DNA of 64,000 bases. It comes from Pseudomonas synxantha. GTDB taxonomy: Bacteria; Pseudomonadota; Gammaproteobacteria; Pseudomonadales; Pseudomonadaceae. The notes under the pieces were generated by a model. The model was not told the origin of the DNA, searched no databases, and was given only the letters and a program-made list of their open reading frames with translations. The stretch covers positions 6,696,001-6,760,000 of the forward strand of contig NZ_LT629786.1 in NCBI RefSeq assembly GCF_900105675.1, written 5' to 3'. Positions 1 through 8,768 of the stretch are shown piece after piece; the first letter of the stretch is position 1; each line of letters opens with the position of its first letter. The position numbers were made by a program, and so were the translations under genes.

Positions 1-21
1 TGGCGCTCGGAAATCGGTGCG

Positions 22-54
22 GCAGGGGCCTTCCCGGTGAAAGGAAGGCCCTGC
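22..54 (-). terminator. Probable terminator hairpin after aceF
   Basis: An inverted repeat (GCAGGGGCCTTCC at 22-34 against GGAAGGCCCTGC at 43-54, one bulged base) lies directly after the aceF stop codon on the minus strand. No clear T-run follows in that direction, so termination is inferred from the stem and its position. Confidence 0.55.
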
Positions 55-57
55 GGC

Positions 58-1698
58 TTACAGCAGGATGGTGCGGATGTCGTTCAGCAACTGGCTCAGG
101 CGCTGGGTGAAGCGTGCCGCCGCGGCGCCGTTGATCACACGGTGATCGTAGGACAGCGACAGTGGCAGCATCAGCTTCGGCTGGAACGCTTTGCCGTCCC
201 ACACAGGCTGGATGGTGGCCTTGGAAACGCCCAGGATCGCCACTTCCGGTGCGTTGACGATTGGCGTAAAGCCAGTGCCGCCAATGTGACCGAGGCTGGA
301 GATGGTGAAGCAGGCGCCCTGCATGTCGTCCGGGGTGAGCTTCTTGTCGCGGGCCTTGGCAGCCAGTGCAGCGGCTTCGGCAGCGAGTTGCAGCAGGCTC
401 TTCTGGTCAACGTTCTTGATGACCGGCACCAGCAGGCCATCCGGGGTGTCGACCGCGAAACCGATGTGCACGTACTTCTTGCGGATGATCGCCTTGCCAC
501 TTGGCGCCAGCGAGGCGTTGAAGTCCGGCAGTTCCTTGAGCAGGTGCGCGCACGCCTTGAGCAGCAGTGGCAGCACAGTCAGTTTCACGCCGGCCTTTTC
601 GGCCACGGCTTTCTGCGCAACGCGGAAAGCTTCCAGGTCGGTGATGTCGGCCTGGTCGAACTGGGTCACATGCGGGATGTTCAGCCAGCTCGCGTGCAGG
701 CCGGCCGCGCCGATTTGCATCAGGCGGGTCATCGGCACTTCTTCGATTTCGCCGAAGCGGCTGAAGTCTACGGTACGGATCGGCGGAATGCCCGAACCAC
801 CGGTAGCGCCACCGGCAGCCGGCGCTTCCTTCGCTTTCTGCATCATGGCCTTGACGTAGACCTGCACGTCTTCCTTCAGCACGCGACCGTGAGGGCCAGT
901 GGCTGACACAGCATTGAGCTCAACGCCGAACTCACGGGCCAGTTGACGCACGGCAGGGCCGGCATGAACCTTGGCACCGCTTGGCGCAGGTGCGGCAGCA
1001 GCAGGGGCTGGTGCGGCCTCGGCTTTTGCAGCGGGCGCAGGGGCAGCAGCAGCCGGAGCCGCTTCAGCCTTGGCGGCGGGAGCAGCGGCCGGTGCAGACG
1101 CGGCGGCAGGCGCAGCGCCTTGTACTTTCAGCTTGAGAATGAAGTCACCGGTGCCGACTTCGTCTTCCAACTTGACCGCGATGCTTTCCACCACGCCGGC
1201 AGCCGGCGAAGGGATCTCCATGGAGGCCTTGTCGGACTCCAGGGTGATCAGCGACTGGTCGGCTTCGACGGTATCGCCGACCTTGACCAGCAACTCGATG
1301 ATCTTGGCCTTGCCCGACGAACCGATGTCCGGGACGTGGATGTCTTGAACGGTGGCGGCGGCAGGTTCAGCAGCCGCAGCGGCAGGCGCTTCGGCTGGCT
1401 TTTCAGCGGGTGCTGGCGCAGCAGCGGCAGCAGGAGCCGCCGCCGCAGGGGCTGCATCAGCAGCGCCTTCGATTTCCAGCTCCAGCAGTTCGTCACCTTC
1501 TTTCAGGCGGTCGCCCAGCTTCACTTTCAGGCTCTTGACCACGCCGGCCTTGGGAGCAGGGATTTCCATGCTCGCCTTGTCCGATTCCAGGGTCAGGATG
1601 CTCTGGTCGGCTTCGACAGTGTCGCCGACCTTCACAAACAGCTCGATTACTTCACCTTCACCGCTGCCGATGTCAGGTACGCGAATGAGTTCGCTCAC
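58..1698 (-). CDS. aceF: Dihydrolipoamide acetyltransferase, E2 of pyruvate dehydrogenase
   Basis: E2 core of the cytoplasmic pyruvate dehydrogenase complex; it moves the acetyl group from E1 to CoA. The 546-residue protein has two N-terminal lipoyl domains, each with the ESDKASMEIP lipoylation motif. These are joined by long Ala/Pro linkers to a peripheral-subunit-binding domain (near residues 245-285) and the catalytic acyltransferase domain. The active-site motif reads SYDHRVING, with Asn where E. coli has Asp; Azotobacter/Pseudomonas E2 proteins share this. The start is GTG, preceded by GAGGAG. The gene lies 11 bases after aceE, so the two form one operon. No E3 gene is in the window. Confidence 0.97.
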   Translation of the reverse strand: MSELIRVPDIGSGEGEVIELFVKVGDTVEADQSILTLESDKASMEIPAPKAGVVKSLKVKLGDRLKEGDELLELEIEGAADAAPAAAAPAAAAAPAPAEKPAEAPAAAAAEPAAATVQDIHVPDIGSSGKAKIIELLVKVGDTVEADQSLITLESDKASMEIPSPAAGVVESIAVKLEDEVGTGDFILKLKVQGAAPAAASAPAAAPAAKAEAAPAAAAPAPAAKAEAAPAPAAAAPAPSGAKVHAGPAVRQLAREFGVELNAVSATGPHGRVLKEDVQVYVKAMMQKAKEAPAAGGATGGSGIPPIRTVDFSRFGEIEEVPMTRLMQIGAAGLHASWLNIPHVTQFDQADITDLEAFRVAQKAVAEKAGVKLTVLPLLLKACAHLLKELPDFNASLAPSGKAIIRKKYVHIGFAVDTPDGLLVPVIKNVDQKSLLQLAAEAAALAAKARDKKLTPDDMQGACFTISSLGHIGGTGFTPIVNAPEVAILGVSKATIQPVWDGKAFQPKLMLPLSLSYDHRVINGAAAARFTQRLSQLLNDIRTILL

Positions 1699-1709
1699 AA
1701 AAAATCTCC

Positions 1710-4355
1710 TCAGCAGTCCAGTGGGTTGCGTTTTTCCGGGTTGATCCCGAACTTGACGATGGCGTCAGCCACCACCTTGGGTTCGATCTCACCACGGTCA
1801 GCCAAGGCTTCCAGGGCTGCCAACACCACAAAGTGACGGTCGACTTCGAAGAAGTGACGCAGCTTCTTGCGGCTGTCACTGCGGCCGAAACCATCGGTGC
1901 CCAGGACTTTGAATTCCTTGGACGGGACCCACTGGCGAATTTGTTCAGCAAACAGTTTCATGTAGTCGGTGGAGGCGATAACCGGACCCTTACGGCCGGC
2001 CAGGCACTCTTCGACGTAGCTCAGCGCAGGCTTCTGGCCAGGGTGCAGGCGGTTGCTGCGCTCTACGGCTAGGCCGTCGCGACGCAGTTCGTTGAAGCTG
2101 GTCACGCTCCACACGTCGGCGCCGACGTTGAACTCGTCACGCAGGATCTTGGCCGCTTCACGCACTTCGCGCAGGATGGTGCCGGAGCCCATCAGTTGCA
2201 CGTGGTGCGCCGCTTCCTTGGTGTCTTCTTCGAGCAGGTACATGCCCTTGATGATGCCTTCTTCCACGCCGGCCGGCATGGCAGGCTGCTGGTAGGACTC
2301 GTTCATCACGGTGATGTAGTAGAAAACGTCCTGCTGCTCTTCGGTCATCTTCTTCATGCCGTCCTGGATGATCACCGCCAGCTCGTAGCCGTAGGTTGGA
2401 TCAAAGGTGCGGCAGTTCGGGATGGTGGCAGCCAGGATGTGGCTGTGACCGTCTTCGTGTTGCAGGCCTTCGCCGTTCAGCGTGGTGCGGCCGGCGGTGC
2501 CGCCGATCAGGAAACCACGGGTACGGCTGTCGCCTGCTGCCCAAGCCAGGTCGCCGATACGCTGGAAGCCGAACATCGAGTAGAAGATGTAGAACGGCAG
2601 CATCGGCTGGTTGTGGCTGGAGTACGAAGTACCGGCAGCGATGAAGGAGCTCATGGCGCCCGCTTCGTTGATGCCTTCTTCGAGGATCTGGCCCTTCTTG
2701 TCTTCCTTGTAGAACATCACCTGGTCTTTATCGACTGGCTCGTAGAGCTGGCCGACGGAAGAGTAGATGCCCAACTGGCGGAACATGCCTTCCATACCGA
2801 AGGTACGGGCTTCGTCCGGGATGATCGGGACGATGCGCGGGCCGATTTCCTTGTCCTTGACCAGTTGCGCAAGGATGCGCACGAAGGCCATGGTGGTGGA
2901 GATCTCACGATCGCCCGAGCCGTCAAGGATAGCCTTGAGGGTGCTCAGGTCCGGGGTCGGTACGCTGAAGCTGTTGGCGCGGCGCTGTGGCACGAAACCG
3001 CCCAGTGCGCTGCGGCGCTCGCTCAGGTAGCGGGCTTCGGCGCTGTTTGGCTCTGGCTTGAAGAACGGCAGGTTCTCCAGCTCTTCGTCCTTGACCGGGA
3101 TGTCGAAGCGGTCGCGGAACAACTTCAGGCTGTCGACGTCGACTTTCTTGGTGTTGTGCGCGGTGTTCTTCGCTTCGCCGGCACCGGTGCCATAACCCTT
3201 GATGGTCTTGGCCAGGATGACGGTGGGTTGTTCCTTGTGGTTGACCGCCTGGTGATACGCCGCGTAGACCTTGTACGGGTCGTGGCCGCCACGGTTGAGC
3301 TTCCAGATCTCGTCGTCGGACAGGTCGGCAACCATCGCCTTGAGTTCAGGCGTGTTGAAGAAGTGCTCGCGAACGAACGCGCCGTCTTTAGCCTTGTAGT
3401 TCTGGTACTCGCCGTCGATGACTTCGTCCATGCGACGTTGCAGGATACCGTCGACGTCCTTGGCCAGCAGTGGGTCCCAGAAACGGCCCCAGATGACTTT
3501 GGTCACGTTCCAGTGGGCGCCACGGAACACGCCTTCGAGTTCCTGGATGATCTTGCCGTTGCCGCGAACCGGGCCGTCGAGGCGCTGCAGGTTGCAGTTG
3601 ATGACGAAGATCAGGTTGTCCAGCTTCTCGCGGCCGGCCAGGGAGATGGCCCCCAGGGATTCCGGCTCGTCGCACTCGCCGTCGCCCAGGAAGCACCAGA
3701 CTTTCTGCTTGCCTTCCGGGATGAACCCACGGGCTTCCAGGTACTTCATGAAGCGTGCCTGGTAGATTGCCTGGATCGGGCCCAGGCCCATGGAAACGGT
3801 TGGGAACTGCCAGAAATCAGGCATCAGCCAAGGGTGCGGGTAGGACGACAGGCCCTGACCGTCGACTTCCTGGCGGAAGTTGTTCATTTGTTCTTCGCTG
3901 ATGCGACCTTCCATGAACGCACGGGCGTAGACGCCTGGCGAGGTGTGGCCCTGGAAGTAGATCAGGTCGCCGCCGTGTTCGTCGGTCGGGGCCTGGAAGA
4001 AGTAGTTGAAGCCGATGTCATACAGGGTTGCGCTGGAAGCGAAGCTGGAGATGTGACCGCCCAGGTCAGAATCTTTCAAGTTCGTGCGCATTACCATCGC
4101 CATGGCGTTCCAACGTACCAGCGAGCGAATGCGGCGTTCCATGAACAGGTCGCCAGGCATGCGTGCTTCGTGGGTAACGGGGATGGTGTTGCGGTATGGC
4201 GTAGTGATGGCGTAAGGCAGTTGCGAGCCGCTGCGGGTCGCGAGTTCGCCCATACGGGTCATCAGGTAGTGAGCACGGTCTTCGCCTTCTTTGTCGAGAA
4301 CCGATTCCAGGGCGTCCAGCCATTCCTGGGTTTCGACGGGATCGAGGTCTTGCAT
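1710..4355 (-). CDS. aceE: Pyruvate dehydrogenase E1 component (homodimeric type)
   Basis: Thiamine-diphosphate-dependent E1 that decarboxylates pyruvate and acetylates the lipoyl groups of E2. The start chosen begins MQDLDPVETQEW, giving 881 residues, the usual length of gamma-proteobacterial AceE. It is preceded by GGAG at good spacing. The frame is open for a further 25 codons upstream (to 4430), but that start has no ribosome binding site. The TPP-binding region is seen as GDGECDEPES followed by NCNLQRLDGPV. It is co-transcribed with aceF and divergent from glnE. The upstream region carries two palindromic operators, described separately. Confidence 0.97.
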   Translation of the reverse strand: MQDLDPVETQEWLDALESVLDKEGEDRAHYLMTRMGELATRSGSQLPYAITTPYRNTIPVTHEARMPGDLFMERRIRSLVRWNAMAMVMRTNLKDSDLGGHISSFASSATLYDIGFNYFFQAPTDEHGGDLIYFQGHTSPGVYARAFMEGRISEEQMNNFRQEVDGQGLSSYPHPWLMPDFWQFPTVSMGLGPIQAIYQARFMKYLEARGFIPEGKQKVWCFLGDGECDEPESLGAISLAGREKLDNLIFVINCNLQRLDGPVRGNGKIIQELEGVFRGAHWNVTKVIWGRFWDPLLAKDVDGILQRRMDEVIDGEYQNYKAKDGAFVREHFFNTPELKAMVADLSDDEIWKLNRGGHDPYKVYAAYHQAVNHKEQPTVILAKTIKGYGTGAGEAKNTAHNTKKVDVDSLKLFRDRFDIPVKDEELENLPFFKPEPNSAEARYLSERRSALGGFVPQRRANSFSVPTPDLSTLKAILDGSGDREISTTMAFVRILAQLVKDKEIGPRIVPIIPDEARTFGMEGMFRQLGIYSSVGQLYEPVDKDQVMFYKEDKKGQILEEGINEAGAMSSFIAAGTSYSSHNQPMLPFYIFYSMFGFQRIGDLAWAAGDSRTRGFLIGGTAGRTTLNGEGLQHEDGHSHILAATIPNCRTFDPTYGYELAVIIQDGMKKMTEEQQDVFYYITVMNESYQQPAMPAGVEEGIIKGMYLLEEDTKEAAHHVQLMGSGTILREVREAAKILRDEFNVGADVWSVTSFNELRRDGLAVERSNRLHPGQKPALSYVEECLAGRKGPVIASTDYMKLFAEQIRQWVPSKEFKVLGTDGFGRSDSRKKLRHFFEVDRHFVVLAALEALADRGEIEPKVVADAIVKFGINPEKRNPLDC

Positions 4356-4465
4356 GGCTTGCTCCAGGGCGGAAAGGCTACCAGAATCGGTTGCCTGAAG
4401 TTTGCGACTGGCCTTGTGGGCAGACGACATAAATTCTTGGATGGCCGAAGGTTGCTTCGGCGTCC

Positions 4466-4480
4466 TGTAGTTTTACTACA
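4466..4480. promoter_or_regulatory. RccR/HexR-type operator, site 1 (aceE leader)
   Basis: Perfect palindrome TGTAGTTTTACTACA. RpiR-family regulators of Pseudomonas central carbon metabolism (HexR, and RccR reported at aceE) bind TGTA-rich palindromes of this form. It lies between the proposed aceE promoter and the aceE start, where a bound repressor would block elongation or cooperate with site 2. Assignment to RccR rather than HexR is inference. Confidence 0.65.
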
Positions 4481-4507
4481 AATCGTCGGCCATTTCAGCC
4501 TTTCGAA

Positions 4508-4535
4508 TGTATATACGAGTAGTAAAACTACACAA
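4508..4535 (-). promoter_or_regulatory. Candidate sigma-70 promoter of aceEF
   Basis: Read on the minus strand: TTGTGT (4530-4535), a 16-base spacer, then TATACA (4508-4513). It lies about 150 bases before aceE and overlaps operator site 2. A small perfect hairpin (CCGAAG/CTTCGG, 4445-4460) lies in the resulting leader. The rest of the 383-base aceE-glnE intergene shows nothing I can name. Confidence 0.45.
4518..4532. promoter_or_regulatory. RccR/HexR-type operator, site 2 (over aceE promoter)
   Basis: AGTAGTAAAACTACA matches site 1 at 14 of 15 positions after reverse complementing (only the first base differs). The two centres are 52 bp apart, close to five helical turns. This site covers the spacer and part of the -35 of the proposed aceE promoter. 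Confidence 0.65.
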
Positions 4536-4738
4536 GACTGAGCGTATGGCTCGGTCTGGCTGGTGAGCATAATCGTTATTGTTGATCTTTTGCGAACAAG
4601 AAAAGGTGAAAGTTTAATGCTGTCTGCCAAGATTGATTTAATTTCAGCTATTTATAACCTTTGTTCGACAGTCCATCACCGAGGGTGGTTCTTGCGTTCA
4701 CAGCCACAGGCCATTTACGCGCCGATCAAGGATAGACC

Positions 4739-7678
4739 ATGAGCCTTCCCACGCTGGCCGAACTGCCGGCCATTCTCCTGCCTTACGCCAGCCGGGCCGA
4801 GCAGTCATTTCGTGACGCAGTGGCCGCGCTGGATGACGATCATGGCCTTTCTGCGTGGACGCCGCAACGCTGGGTCGACTTCGCCCGCGTGTGCGCAGCC
4901 AGTGATTTTGTCATTGAACAGAGTGTTCGTGACCCTTTGATGTTGCTCGAACTGGTGGCCTGGGGCGAGCTGGACCGCGGCTTTGCGCCCGGTGAGCTGT
5001 GCAGCCAGATTGCTGGCGCAGTGCAACAAGCCGAAACAGAAGATGAACTGGGCCGTGTGCTGCGCCGCCAGCGCACGCGCCAGCAAGTACGCATCATCTG
5101 GCGCGACCTGACTCGCCAGGCTGACCTGGTGCAAACCTGTCGCGATCTCTCTGACATGGCCGATGCCAGCATCGACCAGGCCTACCAATGGTTGTACCAG
5201 CGCCACTGTGCCCAGTTCGGCACGCCCACCGGGCGACGCAGCGGTGAAGCCCAGCACATGGTTATCCTCGGCATGGGCAAGCTCGGTGCGGTGGAATTGA
5301 ACCTGTCGTCGGATATCGACCTGATCTTTGCCTACCCTGAAGGTGGCGAAACGGTGGGTGTGAAACGCTCCTTGGATAATCAGGAGTTTTTCATCCGCCT
5401 TGGTCAGAAATTGATCAAGGCCCTCGACCCGATGACCGTCGACGGCTTTGTCTTTCGCGTGGACATGCGCCTGCGTCCCTACGGCTCGTCCGGCGCCTTG
5501 GTGCTCAGTTTCAACGCGCTGGAGCAGTATTATCAGGATCAGGGCCGGGACTGGGAACGCTATGCGATGATCAAGGCGCGGGTGGTGGCCGGCGATCAGA
5601 TGGCGGGCGCGCAGTTGCTGGATATGCTGCGGCCGTTCGTCTACCGCCGCTACCTGGACTTCTCCGCCATCGAAGCGCTGCGCACCATGAAGCAGTTGAT
5701 TCAGCAGGAAGTGCGGCGCAAGGGCATGGCCGACAATATCAAGCTGGGTGCAGGCGGCATCCGCGAGGTGGAATTTATCGCCCAGGCGTTCCAGTTGATC
5801 CACGGTGGTCGCGACCTCAGCCTGCAACAGCGTCCGTTGCTGAACGTGCTGGGCACCCTGGAAGGCCAGGGTTACCTGCCGCCGGCGGTGGTCACCGAGT
5901 TGCGCAATGGCTACGAATTCCTGCGCTACACCGAACACGCGATCCAGGCGATCGCCGATCGCCAGACGCAAATGCTCCCCGATAGCCCCGAAGACCAGGC
6001 GCGTATCGCCTTTATGCTGGGTTTCAGCGATTGGGCCGCGTTCCACGAGCGCCTGATGTACTGGCGTGGTCGTGTGGACTGGCACTTCCGCCAAGTGATT
6101 GCCGACCCGGATGAAGAGGAAGGCGAAGAAAGCGAGCTGGTCGTCGGTGGCGAGTGGTTGCCGCTGTGGGAGGAGTCCCAGGATGAAGACGCCGCGTGTC
6201 GCCAACTGGCAGAGGGCGGTTTCACCGACGCCCCTAAGGCACTCAAGGCCTTGGCTGGCCTGCGCGGTAGCCCGCAATTGCGTGCCATGCAGCGCTTGGG
6301 GCGTGAACGCTTGGACGCGTTTATCCCGCGCCTGCTGGCCCAGGCCGTCGAGCACGCCAACCCGGACCTGGTGCTTGAGCGTGTATTGCCGCTGGTGGAA
6401 GCGGTCGCCCGGCGTTCGGCTTATCTGGTGCTGCTCACGGAAAACCCCGACGCCCTGCGTCGCCTGCTGACCCTGTGCGCCGCCAGCCCGTGGATCGCCG
6501 AGCAGATCACCCGTTTCCCGTTGTTGCTGGATGAGTTGCTCAACGAAGGTCGCCTGTTCAAGCCGCCGCTGGCGCCGGAACTGGCCGCCGAGTTGCGCGA
6601 ACGTCTTACGCGCATTCCCGAAGATGACCTTGAGCAGCAGATGGAAGCCCTGCGGCATTTCAAGTTGGCGCACCGCTTGCGGGTGGCCGCCTCGGAAATC
6701 GCCGGCAGCCTGCCGTTGATGAAAGTCAGCGACTACCTTACCTGGCTGGCCGAGGCGATTCTTGAACAAGTGCTGGCCCTGGCCTGGCGCCAGACTGTCG
6801 CCCGCCACGGCGCGCCGCAGCGCCTGGACGGTACCCTGTGCGATCCTGGGTTCATCATTGTCGGGTATGGGAAAGTCGGCGGCATCGAACTGGGGCACGG
6901 TTCGGACCTGGACCTGGTGTTTATCCACGATGGTGACCCCCAGGCCGAGACCGATGGCGCCAAGCCGATTGACGGCGCGCAGTTCTTTACGCGCCTGGGC
7001 CAGCGGATCATTCACCTGCTGACCACCCAGACCAACTCGGGCCAGCTCTATGAAGTCGACATGCGCCTGCGGCCTTCCGGCGCATCCGGCCTGCTGGTGA
7101 GTTCCCTGGGCGCATTCGACCGCTATCAGCAAAATGAAGCCTGGACCTGGGAACATCAGGCGCTGATACGCGCGCGGGTGCTGGTCGGCAGCCAGGATGT
7201 GGGCCAGGCATTCGAGCAGGTACGCGCTAAAGTGTTGGGACGTGAACGGGACTTGGCCAAGCTGCGCCAGGAGGTCAGTGAGATGCGTGCCAAGATGCGC
7301 GATAACCTCGGCACCCGGGCCACGGCGGCCGGCAGGGGCGCCAATGCCTTCGAGGCTACGGCGGTGTTCGATCTCAAGCAGGACGCCGGAGGTATCGTCG
7401 ATATTGAATTTATGGTGCAATACGCGGCTTTGGCGTGGTCTGCGCACCATCCATCGTTGCTGCGCTACACCGATAATATTCGCATTCTGGAGGGCCTGGA
7501 GCAGGTTGGGCTGATGCCCGCCGCCGATGCCCATCTGTTGCGCGAGGTGTATAAGGCCTACCGGTCCGCCGCGCACCGCCAGGCCTTGCAGAATGAGGCC
7601 GGCACGGTCGCCGGGGATCAATTTGCAGACGAGCGGCGCCAGGTGATGCGAATCTGGCAGGCGTTGGGCTTGAGCTGA
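4739..7678 (+). CDS. glnE: Glutamine synthetase adenylyltransferase/deadenylyltransferase
   Basis: Bifunctional nucleotidyltransferase that adds and removes AMP on glutamine synthetase in response to PII status. At 979 residues it has the normal full length. Both nucleotidyltransferase domains show the G-[GS]-x9-SD-x-D signature: one reads LGMGKLGAVELNLSSDIDL near residue 176, the other VGYGKVGGIELGHGSDLDL near residue 705. The two domains are joined by the helical linker. The start is supported by AAGGA. It is divergent from aceE and followed by a strong hairpin before waaF. In PAO1 ilvE lies between glnE and waaF; it is absent here. Confidence 0.97.
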   Translation: MSLPTLAELPAILLPYASRAEQSFRDAVAALDDDHGLSAWTPQRWVDFARVCAASDFVIEQSVRDPLMLLELVAWGELDRGFAPGELCSQIAGAVQQAETEDELGRVLRRQRTRQQVRIIWRDLTRQADLVQTCRDLSDMADASIDQAYQWLYQRHCAQFGTPTGRRSGEAQHMVILGMGKLGAVELNLSSDIDLIFAYPEGGETVGVKRSLDNQEFFIRLGQKLIKALDPMTVDGFVFRVDMRLRPYGSSGALVLSFNALEQYYQDQGRDWERYAMIKARVVAGDQMAGAQLLDMLRPFVYRRYLDFSAIEALRTMKQLIQQEVRRKGMADNIKLGAGGIREVEFIAQAFQLIHGGRDLSLQQRPLLNVLGTLEGQGYLPPAVVTELRNGYEFLRYTEHAIQAIADRQTQMLPDSPEDQARIAFMLGFSDWAAFHERLMYWRGRVDWHFRQVIADPDEEEGEESELVVGGEWLPLWEESQDEDAACRQLAEGGFTDAPKALKALAGLRGSPQLRAMQRLGRERLDAFIPRLLAQAVEHANPDLVLERVLPLVEAVARRSAYLVLLTENPDALRRLLTLCAASPWIAEQITRFPLLLDELLNEGRLFKPPLAPELAAELRERLTRIPEDDLEQQMEALRHFKLAHRLRVAASEIAGSLPLMKVSDYLTWLAEAILEQVLALAWRQTVARHGAPQRLDGTLCDPGFIIVGYGKVGGIELGHGSDLDLVFIHDGDPQAETDGAKPIDGAQFFTRLGQRIIHLLTTQTNSGQLYEVDMRLRPSGASGLLVSSLGAFDRYQQNEAWTWEHQALIRARVLVGSQDVGQAFEQVRAKVLGRERDLAKLRQEVSEMRAKMRDNLGTRATAAGRGANAFEATAVFDLKQDAGGIVDIEFMVQYAALAWSAHHPSLLRYTDNIRILEGLEQVGLMPAADAHLLREVYKAYRSAAHRQALQNEAGTVAGDQFADERRQVMRIWQALGLS

Positions 7679-7690
7679 AACACTATTAGG

Positions 7691-7714
7691 GCGGGGAGGC
7701 ATAAGCCTCCCCGC
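7691..7714 (+). terminator. Hairpin terminator between glnE and waaF
   Basis: Perfect 10-bp stem GCGGGGAGGC/GCCTCCCCGC with a 4-base loop ATAA, starting 13 bases after the glnE stop and followed by a short T-rich stretch (atcgttt). It separates glnE from the LPS operon. Confidence 0.75.
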
Positions 7715-7732
7715 ATCGTTTGTGGAAACTAC

Positions 7733-8767
7733 ATGAATATTCTGATCGTTGGGCCCAGTTGGGTCGGTGACATGGTGATGGCACAGACACTGTTCCAGTG
7801 CCTGCGGCAGCGCTATCCAGACTGCCAGATCGACGTGCTCGCCCCTGAGTGGAGCCGGCCGATCCTGGAGCGCATGCCCGAGGTGCGCAAGGCCTTGAGC
7901 TTTCCGCTCGGCCACGGCGCCCTGGAACTGGCGACCCGTCGGCGCATCGGCAAGTCCATGGCCGGCCAGTACGACCAGGCGATCCTGTTGCCCAACTCGC
8001 TCAAGTCGGCGCTGGTGCCGTATTTCGCCGGCATCCCCAAGCGCACCGGCTGGCGCGGCGAGTTTCGTTATGTGCTGCTCAATGACGTGCGCACCCTGGA
8101 TAAAGCCCGCTACCCGCTGATGATTGAGCGTTTCATGGCCCTGGCGTATGAGCCGGGCGCCGAGTTGCCCAAGCCGTATCCGCGCCCCAGCCTGCAGATC
8201 GACCCCGTCACCCGCGATGCGGCGCTGGCCAAGTTCGGCCTGGCTCTGGATCGGCCGGTGTTGGCCTTGTGCCCAGGCGCCGAGTTTGGCGAGTCCAAGC
8301 GCTGGCCGTCGGAACATTACGCCAAGGTTGCCGAGACCAAGATCCGCGAAGGCTGGCAGGTGTGGCTGTTTGGTTCGAAGAACGATCATTCGGTCGGTGA
8401 AGATATTCGCCAGCGCCTGATTCCGGGCCTGCGAGAGGAAGCGACGAATCTCAGTGGCGACACGTCCCTGGCCGAGGCCATCGACCTGCTATCCTGCGCC
8501 GACTCGGTGGTGTCCAACGACTCCGGCCTGATGCATGTGGCGGCAGCGCTGAACCGCCCGCTGGTGGCGGTGTACGGCTCCACCTCCCCAGGGTTTACCC
8601 CACCCCTGGCCGATAAGGTCGAAGTGGTGCGCCTGGGCCTGGATTGCAGCCCGTGCTTTGACCGTACCTGCCGTTTCGGCCACTACAATTGCCTGCGCCA
8701 ATTATTGCCGCAGCCGGTAACCGATGCCTTGCAACGGTTGCAGGGCGACGTGGTCGAGGTTCGCTGA
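7733..8767 (+). CDS. waaF: ADP-heptose:LPS heptosyltransferase II
   Basis: Transfers the second L-glycero-D-manno-heptose to the inner core on the cytoplasmic face of the membrane. It is a 344-residue GT9-family protein. The N-terminal acceptor-side motif reads GPSWVGDMVMAQ, and the C-terminal ADP-heptose site includes the SNDSGLMHVAAAL and YGSTSPGFTPP motifs. First gene of the core operon; waaC starts one base after its stop codon. Confidence 0.96.
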   Translation: MNILIVGPSWVGDMVMAQTLFQCLRQRYPDCQIDVLAPEWSRPILERMPEVRKALSFPLGHGALELATRRRIGKSMAGQYDQAILLPNSLKSALVPYFAGIPKRTGWRGEFRYVLLNDVRTLDKARYPLMIERFMALAYEPGAELPKPYPRPSLQIDPVTRDAALAKFGLALDRPVLALCPGAEFGESKRWPSEHYAKVAETKIREGWQVWLFGSKNDHSVGEDIRQRLIPGLREEATNLSGDTSLAEAIDLLSCADSVVSNDSGLMHVAAALNRPLVAVYGSTSPGFTPPLADKVEVVRLGLDCSPCFDRTCRFGHYNCLRQLLPQPVTDALQRLQGDVVEVR

Positions 8768-8768
8768 G

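Noticed and set aside
1000..1480. Ala/Pro-rich low-complexity segments
   Set aside because: These are the normal flexible linkers between lipoyl domains of AceF, not independent repeats.
4356..4430. Longer AceE start (25 extra residues)
   Set aside because: No ribosome site at the upstream codon, while the internal ATG has GGAG and gives the family length of 881 residues.
2196..4541. 781-codon plus-strand open frame antisense to aceE
   Set aside because: Shadow of aceE, whose TPP and family motifs are unambiguous.
4805..8389. Very long open frame (1194 codons) on the minus strand, antisense to glnE and waaF
   Set aside because: A GC-rich frame shadow: glnE and the start of waaF on the plus strand have full-length homology and motifs, and the antisense translation shows no recognisable domain.
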